From: Streptantibioticus rubrisoli
GTDB taxonomy: Bacteria; Actinomycetota; Actinomycetes; Streptomycetales; Streptomycetaceae
DNA length: 52,805 bases
Assembly: GCF_024436055.1 (NCBI RefSeq)
Contig: NZ_JANFNH010000051.1
Location: forward strand, 1-52,805
Direction: 5' to 3'
The notes under the pieces: model-generated
Databases searched by the model: none
What the model saw: the letters and a program-made list of their open reading frames with translations, nothing else
Told to the model about the DNA's origin: nothing
In this document: in pieces, positions 1-7,766 of the stretch
How positions within the stretch are numbered: the stretch's first letter is position 1
Layout: each line of letters starts with the position of its first letter
Translations under genes and position numbers: made by a program

Positions 1-27
1 CCTGAGGGCTACGCCACCGGGCTGGCG

Positions 28-1782
28 TCAGCTCCGTTCGCGCCAGCGGTTGGTGATGGGGAGGCGCCGGTCCTTGCCGAAGCCCTTCGCCGTGATCTTC
101 GTGCCCGGCGGGTACTGCCGCCGCTTGTACTCGGCCGTGTCGACCAGCCGGACGATCCGCTCCACCAGCGCCTCGTCGAAGCCCGCGGCCACGATCTGCG
201 CGCGGCCCTGGTCCTGCTCCACATAGCGGTCCAGGACGCGGTCCAGCACCTCGTAGTCGGGCAGCGAGTCGGTGTCGACCTGACCCGGCCGCAGCTCCGC
301 GCTCGGCGGCTTGGCGATGGAGTTCTCCGGGATCGGCGGGACCTGACCGCGCTCGACGGCGGCCGCGTTCCGCCACCTCGCCAGCTCCCAGACCTTGGTC
401 TTGAAGACATCCTTGATCGGCGCGAAGCCGCCCACCGCGTCCCCGTAGAGGGTCGAATACCCGCACGCCAGCTCGGACTTGTTGCCCGGCGCCAGCACCA
501 GGTGGCCCTCCTGGTTGGAGATCCCCATCAGCGTCGTACCGCGCAGCCGCGCCTGCAGGTTCTCCTCGGCGAGCCCCGACAACCGCAGCGAGCCCATGTA
601 GGCGTCGAACATCGGGCCGATCGGCACGGTGCGGAAGTTCAGCCCGGTGCGCCGCGCCAACTCGGCCGCGTCGCCCTTGGAGTGCTCCGAGGAGTAGCGG
701 GACGGCATCGACACGCCGTACACATGCTGGGCGCCGATCGCATCACAGGCGATGGCCGCCACCAGCGCCGAGTCGATACCGCCGGAGAGCCCGATCAGTA
801 CGCTGCGGAACCCGTTCTTCGCCAGATACGCGCGCAGCCCCACGACCAGTGCCGTGTAGATCTCCTCGTCGTCGCCCAGCCGCGGCGCCTGCTCGCCGGG
901 CACCTGCGGCTCGTACGGAGCCAGCGGCTCCGCCGAGATCGTCCGGTGGTCGATGACCAGACCGTCGTCCGCCGTGCCGGACGGAACCGCACCGGCGGCG
1001 GGCAGCTCCAGGTCGACCAGTACACAGCCCTCCTCGAACTGCGGCGCGCGGGTGATGACCTCACCCTCCGCCGACACCACGATCGAGTCGCCGTCGAAGA
1101 CCAGCTCGTCCTGCCCGCCGGTCATCGCGAGGTACGCCAGCGTGCATCCCGCCTCCTGGGCGCGCTTGCGCACCAGGTCGAGCCGGGTGTCGTCCTTGGC
1201 GACCTCGTACGGCGAGGCGTTGATGGACAGCAGCAGCCCCGCCCCGGCGGTGCGGGTGGCGGGCACCCGGCCGCCGTCCTGCCACAGGTCCTCGCAGATC
1301 GCCAGCGCCACGTCGATGCCGCGCACCCGGACCATCGGCAGCGTGTTGCCCGGCACGAAGTAGCGGAACTCGTCGAACACGCCGTAGTTGGGCAGGTGGT
1401 GCTTGGCGAACGACAGCACCACACCACCGCGGTGCAGCACCGCCGCCGCGTTCTGCGGCGACCCGGCGGGCAGACCGTACCGCGGTTGCTCAACCTGCTC
1501 GCCGCGGTCCAGGTAGCCGACCACCACCGGCACCTCGCCGAGCCCCTCGGCGGCGAGCCGCGCCGCCAGCGCGGTCAGCGCGGAGCGCGACGCCTCGACG
1601 AAGGACGAGCGCAGCGCGAGGTCCTCGACCGGGTACCCGGTGAGCGCCATCTCGGGGAAGGCGACCAGATGCGCCCCCTGATCAGCCGCGTGCCGGGTCC
1701 AGCGCACGATCGTGTCGGCGTTGCCGGAGATGTCGCCGACGCAGGCGTCGATCTGATTGAGGGCGAGACGAAGTTGAGGCAC
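28..1782 (-). CDS. nadE: Glutamine-dependent NAD(+) synthetase
   Basis: This 584-residue protein converts deamido-NAD to NAD in the cytoplasm, taking ammonia from glutamine. The N-terminal nitrilase-fold glutaminase shows its catalytic set: Glu in FPEMALTGYP (about residue 45), Lys in FAKHHLPNYG (about 130) and Cys in LAICEDLW (about 165). The C-terminal synthetase carries the ATP pyrophosphatase P-loop GLSGGIDSALV (about 332) and the AxxPPSAELRPGQ region. The length is normal for the two-domain bacterial enzyme. The start is GTG at 1782 with only a weak purine stretch in front, so it could shift by a few codons. It lies downstream of the oxidase gene on the same strand, separated by a hairpin, so it is probably transcribed separately. 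The assignment is firm. Confidence 0.96.
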   Translation of the reverse strand: MPQLRLALNQIDACVGDISGNADTIVRWTRHAADQGAHLVAFPEMALTGYPVEDLALRSSFVEASRSALTALAARLAAEGLGEVPVVVGYLDRGEQVEQPRYGLPAGSPQNAAAVLHRGGVVLSFAKHHLPNYGVFDEFRYFVPGNTLPMVRVRGIDVALAICEDLWQDGGRVPATRTAGAGLLLSINASPYEVAKDDTRLDLVRKRAQEAGCTLAYLAMTGGQDELVFDGDSIVVSAEGEVITRAPQFEEGCVLVDLELPAAGAVPSGTADDGLVIDHRTISAEPLAPYEPQVPGEQAPRLGDDEEIYTALVVGLRAYLAKNGFRSVLIGLSGGIDSALVAAIACDAIGAQHVYGVSMPSRYSSEHSKGDAAELARRTGLNFRTVPIGPMFDAYMGSLRLSGLAEENLQARLRGTTLMGISNQEGHLVLAPGNKSELACGYSTLYGDAVGGFAPIKDVFKTKVWELARWRNAAAVERGQVPPIPENSIAKPPSAELRPGQVDTDSLPDYEVLDRVLDRYVEQDQGRAQIVAAGFDEALVERIVRLVDTAEYKRRQYPPGTKITAKGFGKDRRLPITNRWRERS

Positions 1783-1815
1783 GGCCCCAGCGTAATCGTC
1801 TGTTCGACGCTATGG

Positions 1816-1855
1816 GGCCCGCGGGGTGCGTCTGCTGGCTCACACCCCGCGGGCC
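1816..1855 (-). terminator. Hairpin between multicopper oxidase and nadE
   Basis: A 13 bp perfect inverted repeat (GGCCCGCGGGGTG and its complement) encloses a 14-nt loop, just past the stop of the oxidase gene. There is no U-tract, as is common for Streptomyces terminators. Confidence 0.65.
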
Positions 1856-1862
1856 GGGCCCG

Positions 1863-3473
1863 CTACCGCCGGTAGCCCAGCAGCGTCATCATGCCGCTCT
1901 CCGCGTGGTAGACGTTGTGGCAGTGGACCATCCACAGCCCCGGATTGTCCGCGTCGAAGTCGACGTCCAGGGTCCGCCGCGGCAGCACTATGGCGGTGTC
2001 CTTGCGCGGGCCGCCGTTCGGCAGGGCGAAGGCGTGTCCGTGCAGATGGACCGGATGCCACATCGCCGTGTCGTTGCGGAACGACAGCCGCACCCGGTCA
2101 CCGGAGCGCAGCGCGATCCGTCGCGCCGGGTCGTACTTCTCGCCGTTGAAGCCCCAGTCGTACCCCGCCATGCCGCCGGTCAGCCGGAGCGGGACGGTGG
2201 TGTCCGGCCGCCTGGCGGGCAGTGCCACCGAGGGCGCGGCTCGCAACCGGCCGGCGGTCAGCGGGGGCCGAGCCAGTTCCGCCGGGCGCACGTCCTTGCC
2301 CGGGGCCTCGCCCGTGGCGGTACGCAGCACCGCGCGGGCCACCGCGTTCTTCCCCTCCGCCAGCGCGACCAGCGGGTACGCGCCGTCGCCCGCGGTGACC
2401 AGCACGTCGTACCGCTCGCCCATGCCCAGCAGCAGCGAGTCCGCCGCGGTGTGCGCGACCGGCAGGCCGTCGGCGTGGGTGACGGTCATACGGTGGCCGC
2501 CGAGGGCGACGCGGAAGGCGGTGTCGCCGCCCGCGTTGATGATCCGGACGCGCAGCCGCTCGCCGGGCTTGGCGGTGAAGGTCTGGGGATCGTCCGCGGT
2601 ACGGCCGTTGACCAGGTAGTACGGGTAGGCCACATCGCCCGCGTCGCCGCCGAGCAGACCGCTCGCCGCGCCCATCAGCATGCGGCTCGGGCCGCGCGTG
2701 GCGGTCCCCATAGCGCCCATGCCGGGCATGTCTGTCATATCGGGTGCACCGCTCATGTCGGGCGTACCGCCGTCACTGCCGGAGTCGCCGTGCCTGGCGG
2801 AGCCGCGCCCTCCGGGTGCCCCCGATGGCATCCCGGCGGACAACTCACTGAGCACGGCATCCGGAGTGGAACCATCCACTCCGTCCAGCCAGTCGTCCAG
2901 TACGACCACCCATTCCCGGTCGTACCGGAGCGGCTCCTTCGGGTCCTCGACGATCAGCGGTGCGTACAGGCCCCGGTCCTGCTGTACGCCGGTGTGCGGG
3001 TGCAGCCAGTAGGTGCCCGGGTGCGGCACGGTGAAGCGGTAGGTGAACTGGGCGCCCGGCGCGATCGCGCGCTGGGTGACATCGGGGACGCCGTCCATGT
3101 CGTTGCGCAGCGTCAGGCCGTGCCAGTGCGCCGTTGTCGGCTCGGGGAGGTGGTTGACCAGTACGGCCTCAAGGGTGTCGCCAGCGGTGACGCGGAGCTC
3201 GCGGCCGGGCAGTCGGCCGTCGTAGCTCCAGCTGCGGACCTTCGGACCGCCCAGGTCAAGCGTCGACTCGGTTGCGGTGAGCCGGACTTGGCGCAGCGGC
3301 CCGCTGCCGCGCCGCCGCTCGGCGGCGGTGACCTCCGGCCCACCGGGGGAGACGAAGGGGCCGGTCGACGATCCGGGTCGCGCCGGTCCGGAGGACGAGC
3401 AGGCGGCGAGCAGTCCGGTTCCGGCCAGGCCGAGTCCCGCGCCGAGCACGGCGCGGCGGGTGTGAGTACGCAT
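1863..3473 (-). CDS. Tat-exported multicopper oxidase
   Basis: A secreted copper oxidase, probably a cuprous or phenol/metal oxidase, of about 536 residues. The N-terminus has a twin-arginine signal (RTHTRRAVLGAG) followed by a lipobox-like LLAAC, so the mature protein may be a lipoprotein. All four copper-ligand motifs are visible: HWHG and HPHTG in the first cupredoxin domain, HPVHLHGHAF and HCHNVYH in the last. A Met- and Gly-rich loop around residues 220-270 (MSGAPDMTDMPGMGAMG) resembles the Met-rich copper-binding inserts of CueO-type enzymes. I chose ATG at 3473 because the upstream extension to 3512 would place extra residues before the Tat motif. Its neighbour upstream is a DUF6153 membrane protein. 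The family is certain; the substrate is not. Confidence 0.92.
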   Translation of the reverse strand: MRTHTRRAVLGAGLGLAGTGLLAACSSSGPARPGSSTGPFVSPGGPEVTAAERRRGSGPLRQVRLTATESTLDLGGPKVRSWSYDGRLPGRELRVTAGDTLEAVLVNHLPEPTTAHWHGLTLRNDMDGVPDVTQRAIAPGAQFTYRFTVPHPGTYWLHPHTGVQQDRGLYAPLIVEDPKEPLRYDREWVVVLDDWLDGVDGSTPDAVLSELSAGMPSGAPGGRGSARHGDSGSDGGTPDMSGAPDMTDMPGMGAMGTATRGPSRMLMGAASGLLGGDAGDVAYPYYLVNGRTADDPQTFTAKPGERLRVRIINAGGDTAFRVALGGHRMTVTHADGLPVAHTAADSLLLGMGERYDVLVTAGDGAYPLVALAEGKNAVARAVLRTATGEAPGKDVRPAELARPPLTAGRLRAAPSVALPARRPDTTVPLRLTGGMAGYDWGFNGEKYDPARRIALRSGDRVRLSFRNDTAMWHPVHLHGHAFALPNGGPRKDTAIVLPRRTLDVDFDADNPGLWMVHCHNVYHAESGMMTLLGYRR

Positions 3474-3557
3474 CGGGAAGGCAACTCGTGGTGTCGGTGG
3501 ATGGTCGTGCATACGGGCGGTGGCGTGCGGCCGCGCGGGAGCGGCCGATGGCGGGGC

Positions 3558-4265
3558 CTATATGCGTGACACCGACAGTTGGGTGAGCGACAGCGGTATC
3601 CGTGGCGGCGACACCGGGGCGTGACGTGCGCGCAGCACGGCGAGGACGGCGGCGGCACGGGTCCCGGACCGGCTCAGCGCCAGTCCGAGGGCGGCAAGCA
3701 ACGCGGCTCCCCAGGCACCCAGCACGGCCAGGCAGACGGACAACGGGTCCATGGAATGCGCGGGTTGACGGTGCGCACCGCCTCCGGCGGTGGACGCGTG
3801 GGTGGACGCGGTGGCAGGCGCCGGCGCGGCGGCGGGCGCGGCGGGTGGGGTGAGTGGGGGTGCGGCGGTGGGCGGGGGTGCGGGGTGCGCGAGGTGGGCA
3901 TGGAACGCGGCCGATGCCGTCGCCGGGCGGGTGTTGGGCGCCAGGCGCTCGTGGGCCGCGCCTGGGCGCTCCGCTGGAAGTGCGGCGATGGGCATAGCGC
4001 CCCGAAGGGGCGCGGGGAACTGCGCGACCAGCCACAACGACGCCGCAGACGATCGACGGCAACCGCAGCGGACTGCGCCCGACCTGCCCAGCGGCGATCC
4101 CGGATGCGCGTGGGCCGCGCCCGCGCCCGCCTCCGCGCCCGCGCCCGCCTCCGCGCCCGCCGTCGCGGACATCCCCGGCCCCTCGGGCATCGCAGGATGC
4201 CCGAGGGTGTGCATGGTGAAGATCCCGAACAACAGGGCGGCGATCAGCAGCAGTCGGCGGACCAT
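3558..4265 (-). CDS. DUF6153-like membrane protein carrying a repeat-derived insert
   Basis: Predicted 235-residue protein of unknown function. The N-terminus (MVRRLLLIAALLFGIF, then MHTLGHP) is typical of actinobacterial DUF6153 proteins: one signal-anchor followed by a His-containing segment. A second hydrophobic stretch (VCLAVLGAWGAALLAALGLAL) lies near residue 180, with an Ala/Pro-rich linker between. DUF6153 proteins as I remember them are shorter, about 120-150 residues. Here residues 68-90 are encoded by a Streptomyces-type repeat (3996-4063) read in frame. The start is ATG at 4265; the open frame continues upstream without good codon use. The neighbouring copper oxidase suggests a link to metal or redox stress, which is inference. 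Confidence 0.7.
   Translation of the reverse strand: MVRRLLLIAALLFGIFTMHTLGHPAMPEGPGMSATAGAEAGAGAEAGAGAAHAHPGSPLGRSGAVRCGCRRSSAASLWLVAQFPAPLRGAMPIAALPAERPGAAHERLAPNTRPATASAAFHAHLAHPAPPPTAAPPLTPPAAPAAAPAPATASTHASTAGGGAHRQPAHSMDPLSVCLAVLGAWGAALLAALGLALSRSGTRAAAVLAVLRARHAPVSPPRIPLSLTQLSVSRI
3996..4063. repeat. Streptomyces dispersed GC-rich repeat element, copy 1
   Basis: The element starts with the small hairpin AGCGCCCCGAAGGGGCGC and continues GGGGAACTGCGCGACCAGCC, ACAACG and GACGATCGACGG. A related copy lies at 18277-18373. From memory, elements with this core are scattered in many Streptomyces genomes, usually between genes. This one lies inside the DUF6153 reading frame without stopping it. 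Confidence 0.8.
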
Positions 4266-4914
4266 CGCACACCCCCCTGGTGTCTCCTGCGCAACTCCTG
4301 CCACGCGCCCAGCACCTTCGACAAAGAACCCTACACACCGCCACTGACAACGCCTCATCCCCGCGGTGCGCCCCCCGCGCCACCGTCCGACGATGGAGCC
4401 AGAGCGCGACGAAACGGATCCCCATGGCGCCATCCCCGCACCCCCGTCGGCGGCCGGGCCGCGACCGTCCTGCCCCGCCCCTGGCCGCCACCGCGCCGGA
4501 CCCGCGGCCGCCGCCCCGCTGCGCACCGCCCCGGAACGGATCCCGCGCCGCCCGCCAGACCGCCGCACTAGTCGCGGCCGCCCTTCCCCCTGGCCTCAAG
4601 GGCAAGGCAGACGCCCCCTGCGCGCACCCGGTAACGCACGCGGCCAGCAGGACCGCCGCCCGCACCGCGCCGGTGACGCCCACCCACCCGGCACGCCGGT
4701 ACGGCTGGTGGCCCCGGCCGTGCACCACCGGCCCGCCGTCGCCCCGCGCCGAACTGGCCGCCCCCGCATGGGTGTTGGGTGCCACCGCCGCCTCCCAGAA
4801 CGCGCCCGGCACACGGTCGCCGGGGGCGGCGCAGCGCCCCCAGGCCACGCTGACCGCCGTCTGGACCCGCACACCGGCCGCCTCCCTCGCTCGCCCCCCG
4901 ACGCCCCCGCCGCC
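4266..4914. other. 650 bp without a confident gene
   Basis: All six frames are long and open because GC is so high, so openness means little here. On the minus strand a GTG at 4872 is preceded by GGAGG with an 8-base gap. The frame has about 95% GC at third positions down to about 4610 and contains a hydrophobic AVRAAVLLAACVTGC stretch. It then runs into rare codons (AGG, GGA, ACT, AGT) and meets no stop before the next gene. It may be a decayed or frameshifted small membrane protein divergent from the hydrolase. Confidence 0.3.
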
Positions 4915-5817
4915 ATGACCGCTCGCGCACACCCCGCGCCGGGCGCCGCGCCGCCCGGCCGGATCCTGCGCGTCGGCGGTGTGCCGCTGCACGTGCTGCG
5001 CGAGGGCGCGGGACCGGTGTGCGTGCTCAGCGGTGGGCTGGGGCTGAGCTGGTTCGACTGGGACTCGGTGATCCCGTTGCTCACCCCGTACCGCACGGTG
5101 GTGCGGTTCGACCGGCCCGGCTACGGGTTCAGCGCCCCGCCGGTCACGGCGCCCACCGCCACCGCCGAGGCGGAACGGATCCGCCAGGTGCTGGACGCGC
5201 TCGGGCTGCCCGGACCGTGCACCGTCGTCGGGCACGCACTGGCCGGTTTCCACGCCGAGGCGTTCGCCCGGCTCTACCCCGAGCGCACCGCCGCCCTGCT
5301 GCTGGTGGACGCCAGCGTCGAGGAGGCGCCCCGGCCGCCCATGGCCAGCGGGCCGCGCACCGCCGCCGCCTGGGCGCTGGCCAGCGTGCTGACCGCCGCC
5401 GCCGTACCGTACGCCCTCGGGCCGACCGGCCGCCGACTGCTGTGGACCGCCACCACCCTGGACGGCCGCGACCCGGCCCCCGCGGCACTGGTCCGGCGCA
5501 CCTACCGCACCGGGCGGATGCTGCGCGCCACCTTGCTGGAGAACATCCGCTACCAGGACATGGCGGCCGAGATCCTCGAGCTGCGCACCCGTCGTCCGCT
5601 TCCCGCGGTGCCGGTGACCGTGCTGGCCGCGTACGACGGCAGTGGCTCGCGCCGGGCGCTGTACTGGCTGCGGCGGCAGCTCGGGCTGGCCAACGCGCTG
5701 GGCGCCCGGTTCAAGATCGTCACCCCCGCAGGGCACCTGATCATGATCGACCGTCCGCGGGCGGTGGCGTCCGCGCTGCTCGACCTGGGAACTCCACTGG
5801 GGAGGGCGCGTACCTGA
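4915..5817 (+). CDS. Alpha/beta-fold hydrolase
   Basis: A 300-residue alpha/beta hydrolase, probably cytoplasmic, substrate unknown. The fold is marked by the oxyanion-region strand (VCVLSGGLGLSWFDW), the segment VVRFDRPGYGFSAPP, and a nucleophile elbow at VVGHALAGFHAEAF, where the usual GxSxG serine is replaced by alanine (G-H-A-L-A-G). The acid and His regions follow (VTVLAAYDGSGS and PAGHLIMIDRP). Without the nucleophilic Ser the protein may be non-hydrolytic, or use another residue as some ester/epoxide family members do. The ATG at 4915 precedes the conserved ILRVGGVPLHV strand; a longer frame extends upstream but has poor codon use. It lies just upstream of the glnA2 promoter region. 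Confidence 0.8.
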   Translation: MTARAHPAPGAAPPGRILRVGGVPLHVLREGAGPVCVLSGGLGLSWFDWDSVIPLLTPYRTVVRFDRPGYGFSAPPVTAPTATAEAERIRQVLDALGLPGPCTVVGHALAGFHAEAFARLYPERTAALLLVDASVEEAPRPPMASGPRTAAAWALASVLTAAAVPYALGPTGRRLLWTATTLDGRDPAPAALVRRTYRTGRMLRATLLENIRYQDMAAEILELRTRRPLPAVPVTVLAAYDGSGSRRALYWLRRQLGLANALGARFKIVTPAGHLIMIDRPRAVASALLDLGTPLGRART

Positions 5818-5852
5818 AGTGCGGTTGTGTGTTCCACAATGGCGGTGAGGGC

Positions 5853-5880
5853 GTGACGCTCGGTGTAACGCGTCGGAAAC
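5853..5880 (+). promoter_or_regulatory. GlnR-type box upstream of glnA2
   Basis: GTAAC (5865-5869), six bases, then GAAAC (5876-5880) exactly fits the GlnR half-site pattern gTnAC-n6-GaAAc. A further GTGAC lies at 5853-5857, but with a 7-base gap. The site is about 107 bp before the glnA2 start. Binding is inferred from pattern only. Confidence 0.5.
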
Positions 5881-5986
5881 CCTTCTTGGTGATACTGGTG
5901 TGCCCTGGGCAGCGCTCCGCTACAGTGCGCCGATCCCGGCGAGCAAGCCGTCTGACCTGCCCGTCCGACCTGCGAGGATAGAGCCC

Positions 5987-7348
5987 ATGGATAAGCAGCA
6001 GGAGTTCGTGCTCCGCACGCTGGAGGAGCGCGACATCCGGTTCGTCCGGCTGTGGTTCACCGATGTGCTGGGCTTCCTGAAGTCCGTCGCGGTGGCGCCG
6101 GCCGAGCTTGAGCAGGCGTTTGACGAGGGCATCGGATTCGACGGCTCCGCGATCGAGGGCTTCGCCCGGGTCTACGAGTCCGACATGCTGGCCAAGCCCG
6201 ATCCGGGGACCTTCCAGATCCTGCCGTGGCGCGCCGAGTCGCCCGGCACGGCCCGGATGTTCTGCGACATCCTGATGCCGGACGGCTCCCCGTCGTACGC
6301 GGACCCGCGCTACGTCCTCAAGCGCACCCTGTCCAAGACCTCCGACCTCGGGTTCACCTTCTACACCCACCCCGAGATCGAGTTCTTCCTGCTCAAGGAC
6401 AAGCCGTCGGACGGCACCCCGCCCACCCCCGCCGACTCCTCCGGCTACTTCGACCACACCCCGCAGCACGTCGGGCAGGACTTCCGGCGACAGGCCATCA
6501 CGATGCTGGAGTCCATGGGCATCTCGGTGGAGTTCTCCCACCACGAGGGCGCGCCCGGCCAGCAGGAGATCGACCTGCGGTACGCGGACGCGCTGTCCAC
6601 GGCGGACAACATCATGACGTTCCGCCTGGTGATGAAGCAGGTCGCGCTGGAGCAGGGCGTGCAGGCCACCTTCATGCCCAAGCCTTTCTCGGAGTACCCC
6701 GGTTCGGGGATGCACACGCACCTGTCGCTCTTCGAGGGCGACCGCAACGCCTTCCACGAGTCCGGCGCCGAGTACCAACTGTCCAAGGTGGGCCGCTCGT
6801 TCATCGCCGGACTGCTGCACCACGCCGGTGAGATCTCCGCGGTCACCAACCAGTGGGTCAACTCCTACAAGCGCATCTGGGGCGGCTCCCAGCGCACCGC
6901 GGGCGCGGGCGGCGAGGCCCCCTCGTACATCTGCTGGGGCCACAACAACCGCTCCGCGCTGATCCGGGTCCCGATGTACAAGCCCGGCAAGACCGTCTCC
7001 ACCCGGATCGAGGTCCGCTCCATCGACTCCGGCGCCAACCCCTACCTGGCCTACGCGGTACTGCTCGCCGCCGGCCTGAAGGGAATCGAGGAGGGCTACG
7101 AACTCCCCGCCGGCGCCGACGACGACGTCTGGGCCCTCTCCGACGCCGAACGCCGCGCCCTGGGCATCGAACCCCTCCCACAGAACCTCGGCGAAGCCAT
7201 CACCTTGATGGAACGCAGCGAACTCGTCGCCGAGACGCTAGGGGAGCACGTCTTCGACTTCTTCCTCCGCAACAAGCGCCAGGAGTGGGAGGAGTACCGC
7301 TCCCAGGTCACCCCGTTCGAGCTCCGCAAGAGCCTGCCGGTGCTGTAG
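5987..7348 (+). CDS. glnA2: Glutamine synthetase-like gamma-glutamylpolyamine synthetase GlnA2
   Basis: A 453-residue class I glutamine-synthetase fold enzyme. The beta-grasp N-domain (FVRLWFTDVLGFLKSVAV) is followed by the ATP/metal catalytic barrel, including HPEIEFFL, GMHTHLSLFEGD, ICWGHNNRSALIRVP and the RIEVRSIDSGANPYLAYA glutamate-site segment. The region that carries the adenylylated tyrosine in GlnA reads DDDVWALSDAERR here, so a GlnE target is missing. In S. coelicolor the orthologue is known as a gamma-glutamylpolyamine synthetase that helps cells use or detoxify polyamines rather than make glutamine. The start at 5987 has GAGG 9 bases upstream. A strong hairpin follows the gene. 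The orthology rests on sequence pattern and on neighbourhood with nadE. Confidence 0.9.
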   Translation: MDKQQEFVLRTLEERDIRFVRLWFTDVLGFLKSVAVAPAELEQAFDEGIGFDGSAIEGFARVYESDMLAKPDPGTFQILPWRAESPGTARMFCDILMPDGSPSYADPRYVLKRTLSKTSDLGFTFYTHPEIEFFLLKDKPSDGTPPTPADSSGYFDHTPQHVGQDFRRQAITMLESMGISVEFSHHEGAPGQQEIDLRYADALSTADNIMTFRLVMKQVALEQGVQATFMPKPFSEYPGSGMHTHLSLFEGDRNAFHESGAEYQLSKVGRSFIAGLLHHAGEISAVTNQWVNSYKRIWGGSQRTAGAGGEAPSYICWGHNNRSALIRVPMYKPGKTVSTRIEVRSIDSGANPYLAYAVLLAAGLKGIEEGYELPAGADDDVWALSDAERRALGIEPLPQNLGEAITLMERSELVAETLGEHVFDFFLRNKRQEWEEYRSQVTPFELRKSLPVL

Positions 7349-7382
7349 GCGCAGGTCAGCGCGGCTATCCGGCCGTACCGGC

Positions 7383-7419
7383 CATCCGGGCCAGCGGAGT
7401 CCATCCGCTGGCCCGGATG
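7383..7419 (+). terminator. glnA2 terminator hairpin
   Basis: A perfect 16 bp stem (CATCCGGGCCAGCGGA and its complement) with a 5-base GTCCA loop, 34 bp after the glnA2 stop. Confidence 0.85.
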
Positions 7420-7449
7420 CGTCTCAGCCTCCCTGGGCCGTCTGTGGGC

Positions 7450-7587
7450 CGTCCGGCGCGGAAGCCAGTGGTTCTCGTCCGAGCCGAGATCGTCCGCGAG
7501 TTCCTCTGCACGGGCCAACAGACGGGTCGCACTCGGCCGATCCTGGTGGCGCGCTGCCGCAACTGCGGCGCGCAGGTGGATCTCGTC
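7450..7587 (-). pseudogene. Fragment of an XRE/TPR-type regulator
   Basis: On the minus strand about 46 codons read DEIHLRAAVAAARHQDRP, then SATRLLARAEELADDLG, SDENHW. This closely resembles the C-terminal TPR part of Streptomyces helix-turn-helix regulators, where the motif continues tAFGPTnvalH. Here the frame degenerates immediately into LPRRTAHRR. No start, DNA-binding domain or clean stop is present, so I read it as a leftover marking an old rearrangement at the edge of the accessory block. Confidence 0.45.
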
Positions 7588-7766
7588 GTGCGCGCGGCCC
7601 GGCCGTCCGCCGGGCCGACGCTCCTGTCTTCGCCCCGCTCCGTCCCGGCCGCCGTCCGTGCCGCGCGCGACGAACGGCAACAGTCATCCTGTGCGCTGAC
7701 CTCACGACCAGGACTGCCTCAGTCTGCGTGGAAGAATCACGCGCACGTCGACCGCGAGGGAGTGTC

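Noticed and set aside
3256-5736. 826-codon open frame on the minus strand
   Set aside because: It overlaps the multicopper oxidase, DUF6153 and hydrolase genes out of frame; long open shadows are normal at this GC content. Only the 4600-4872 part shows coding-like bias.
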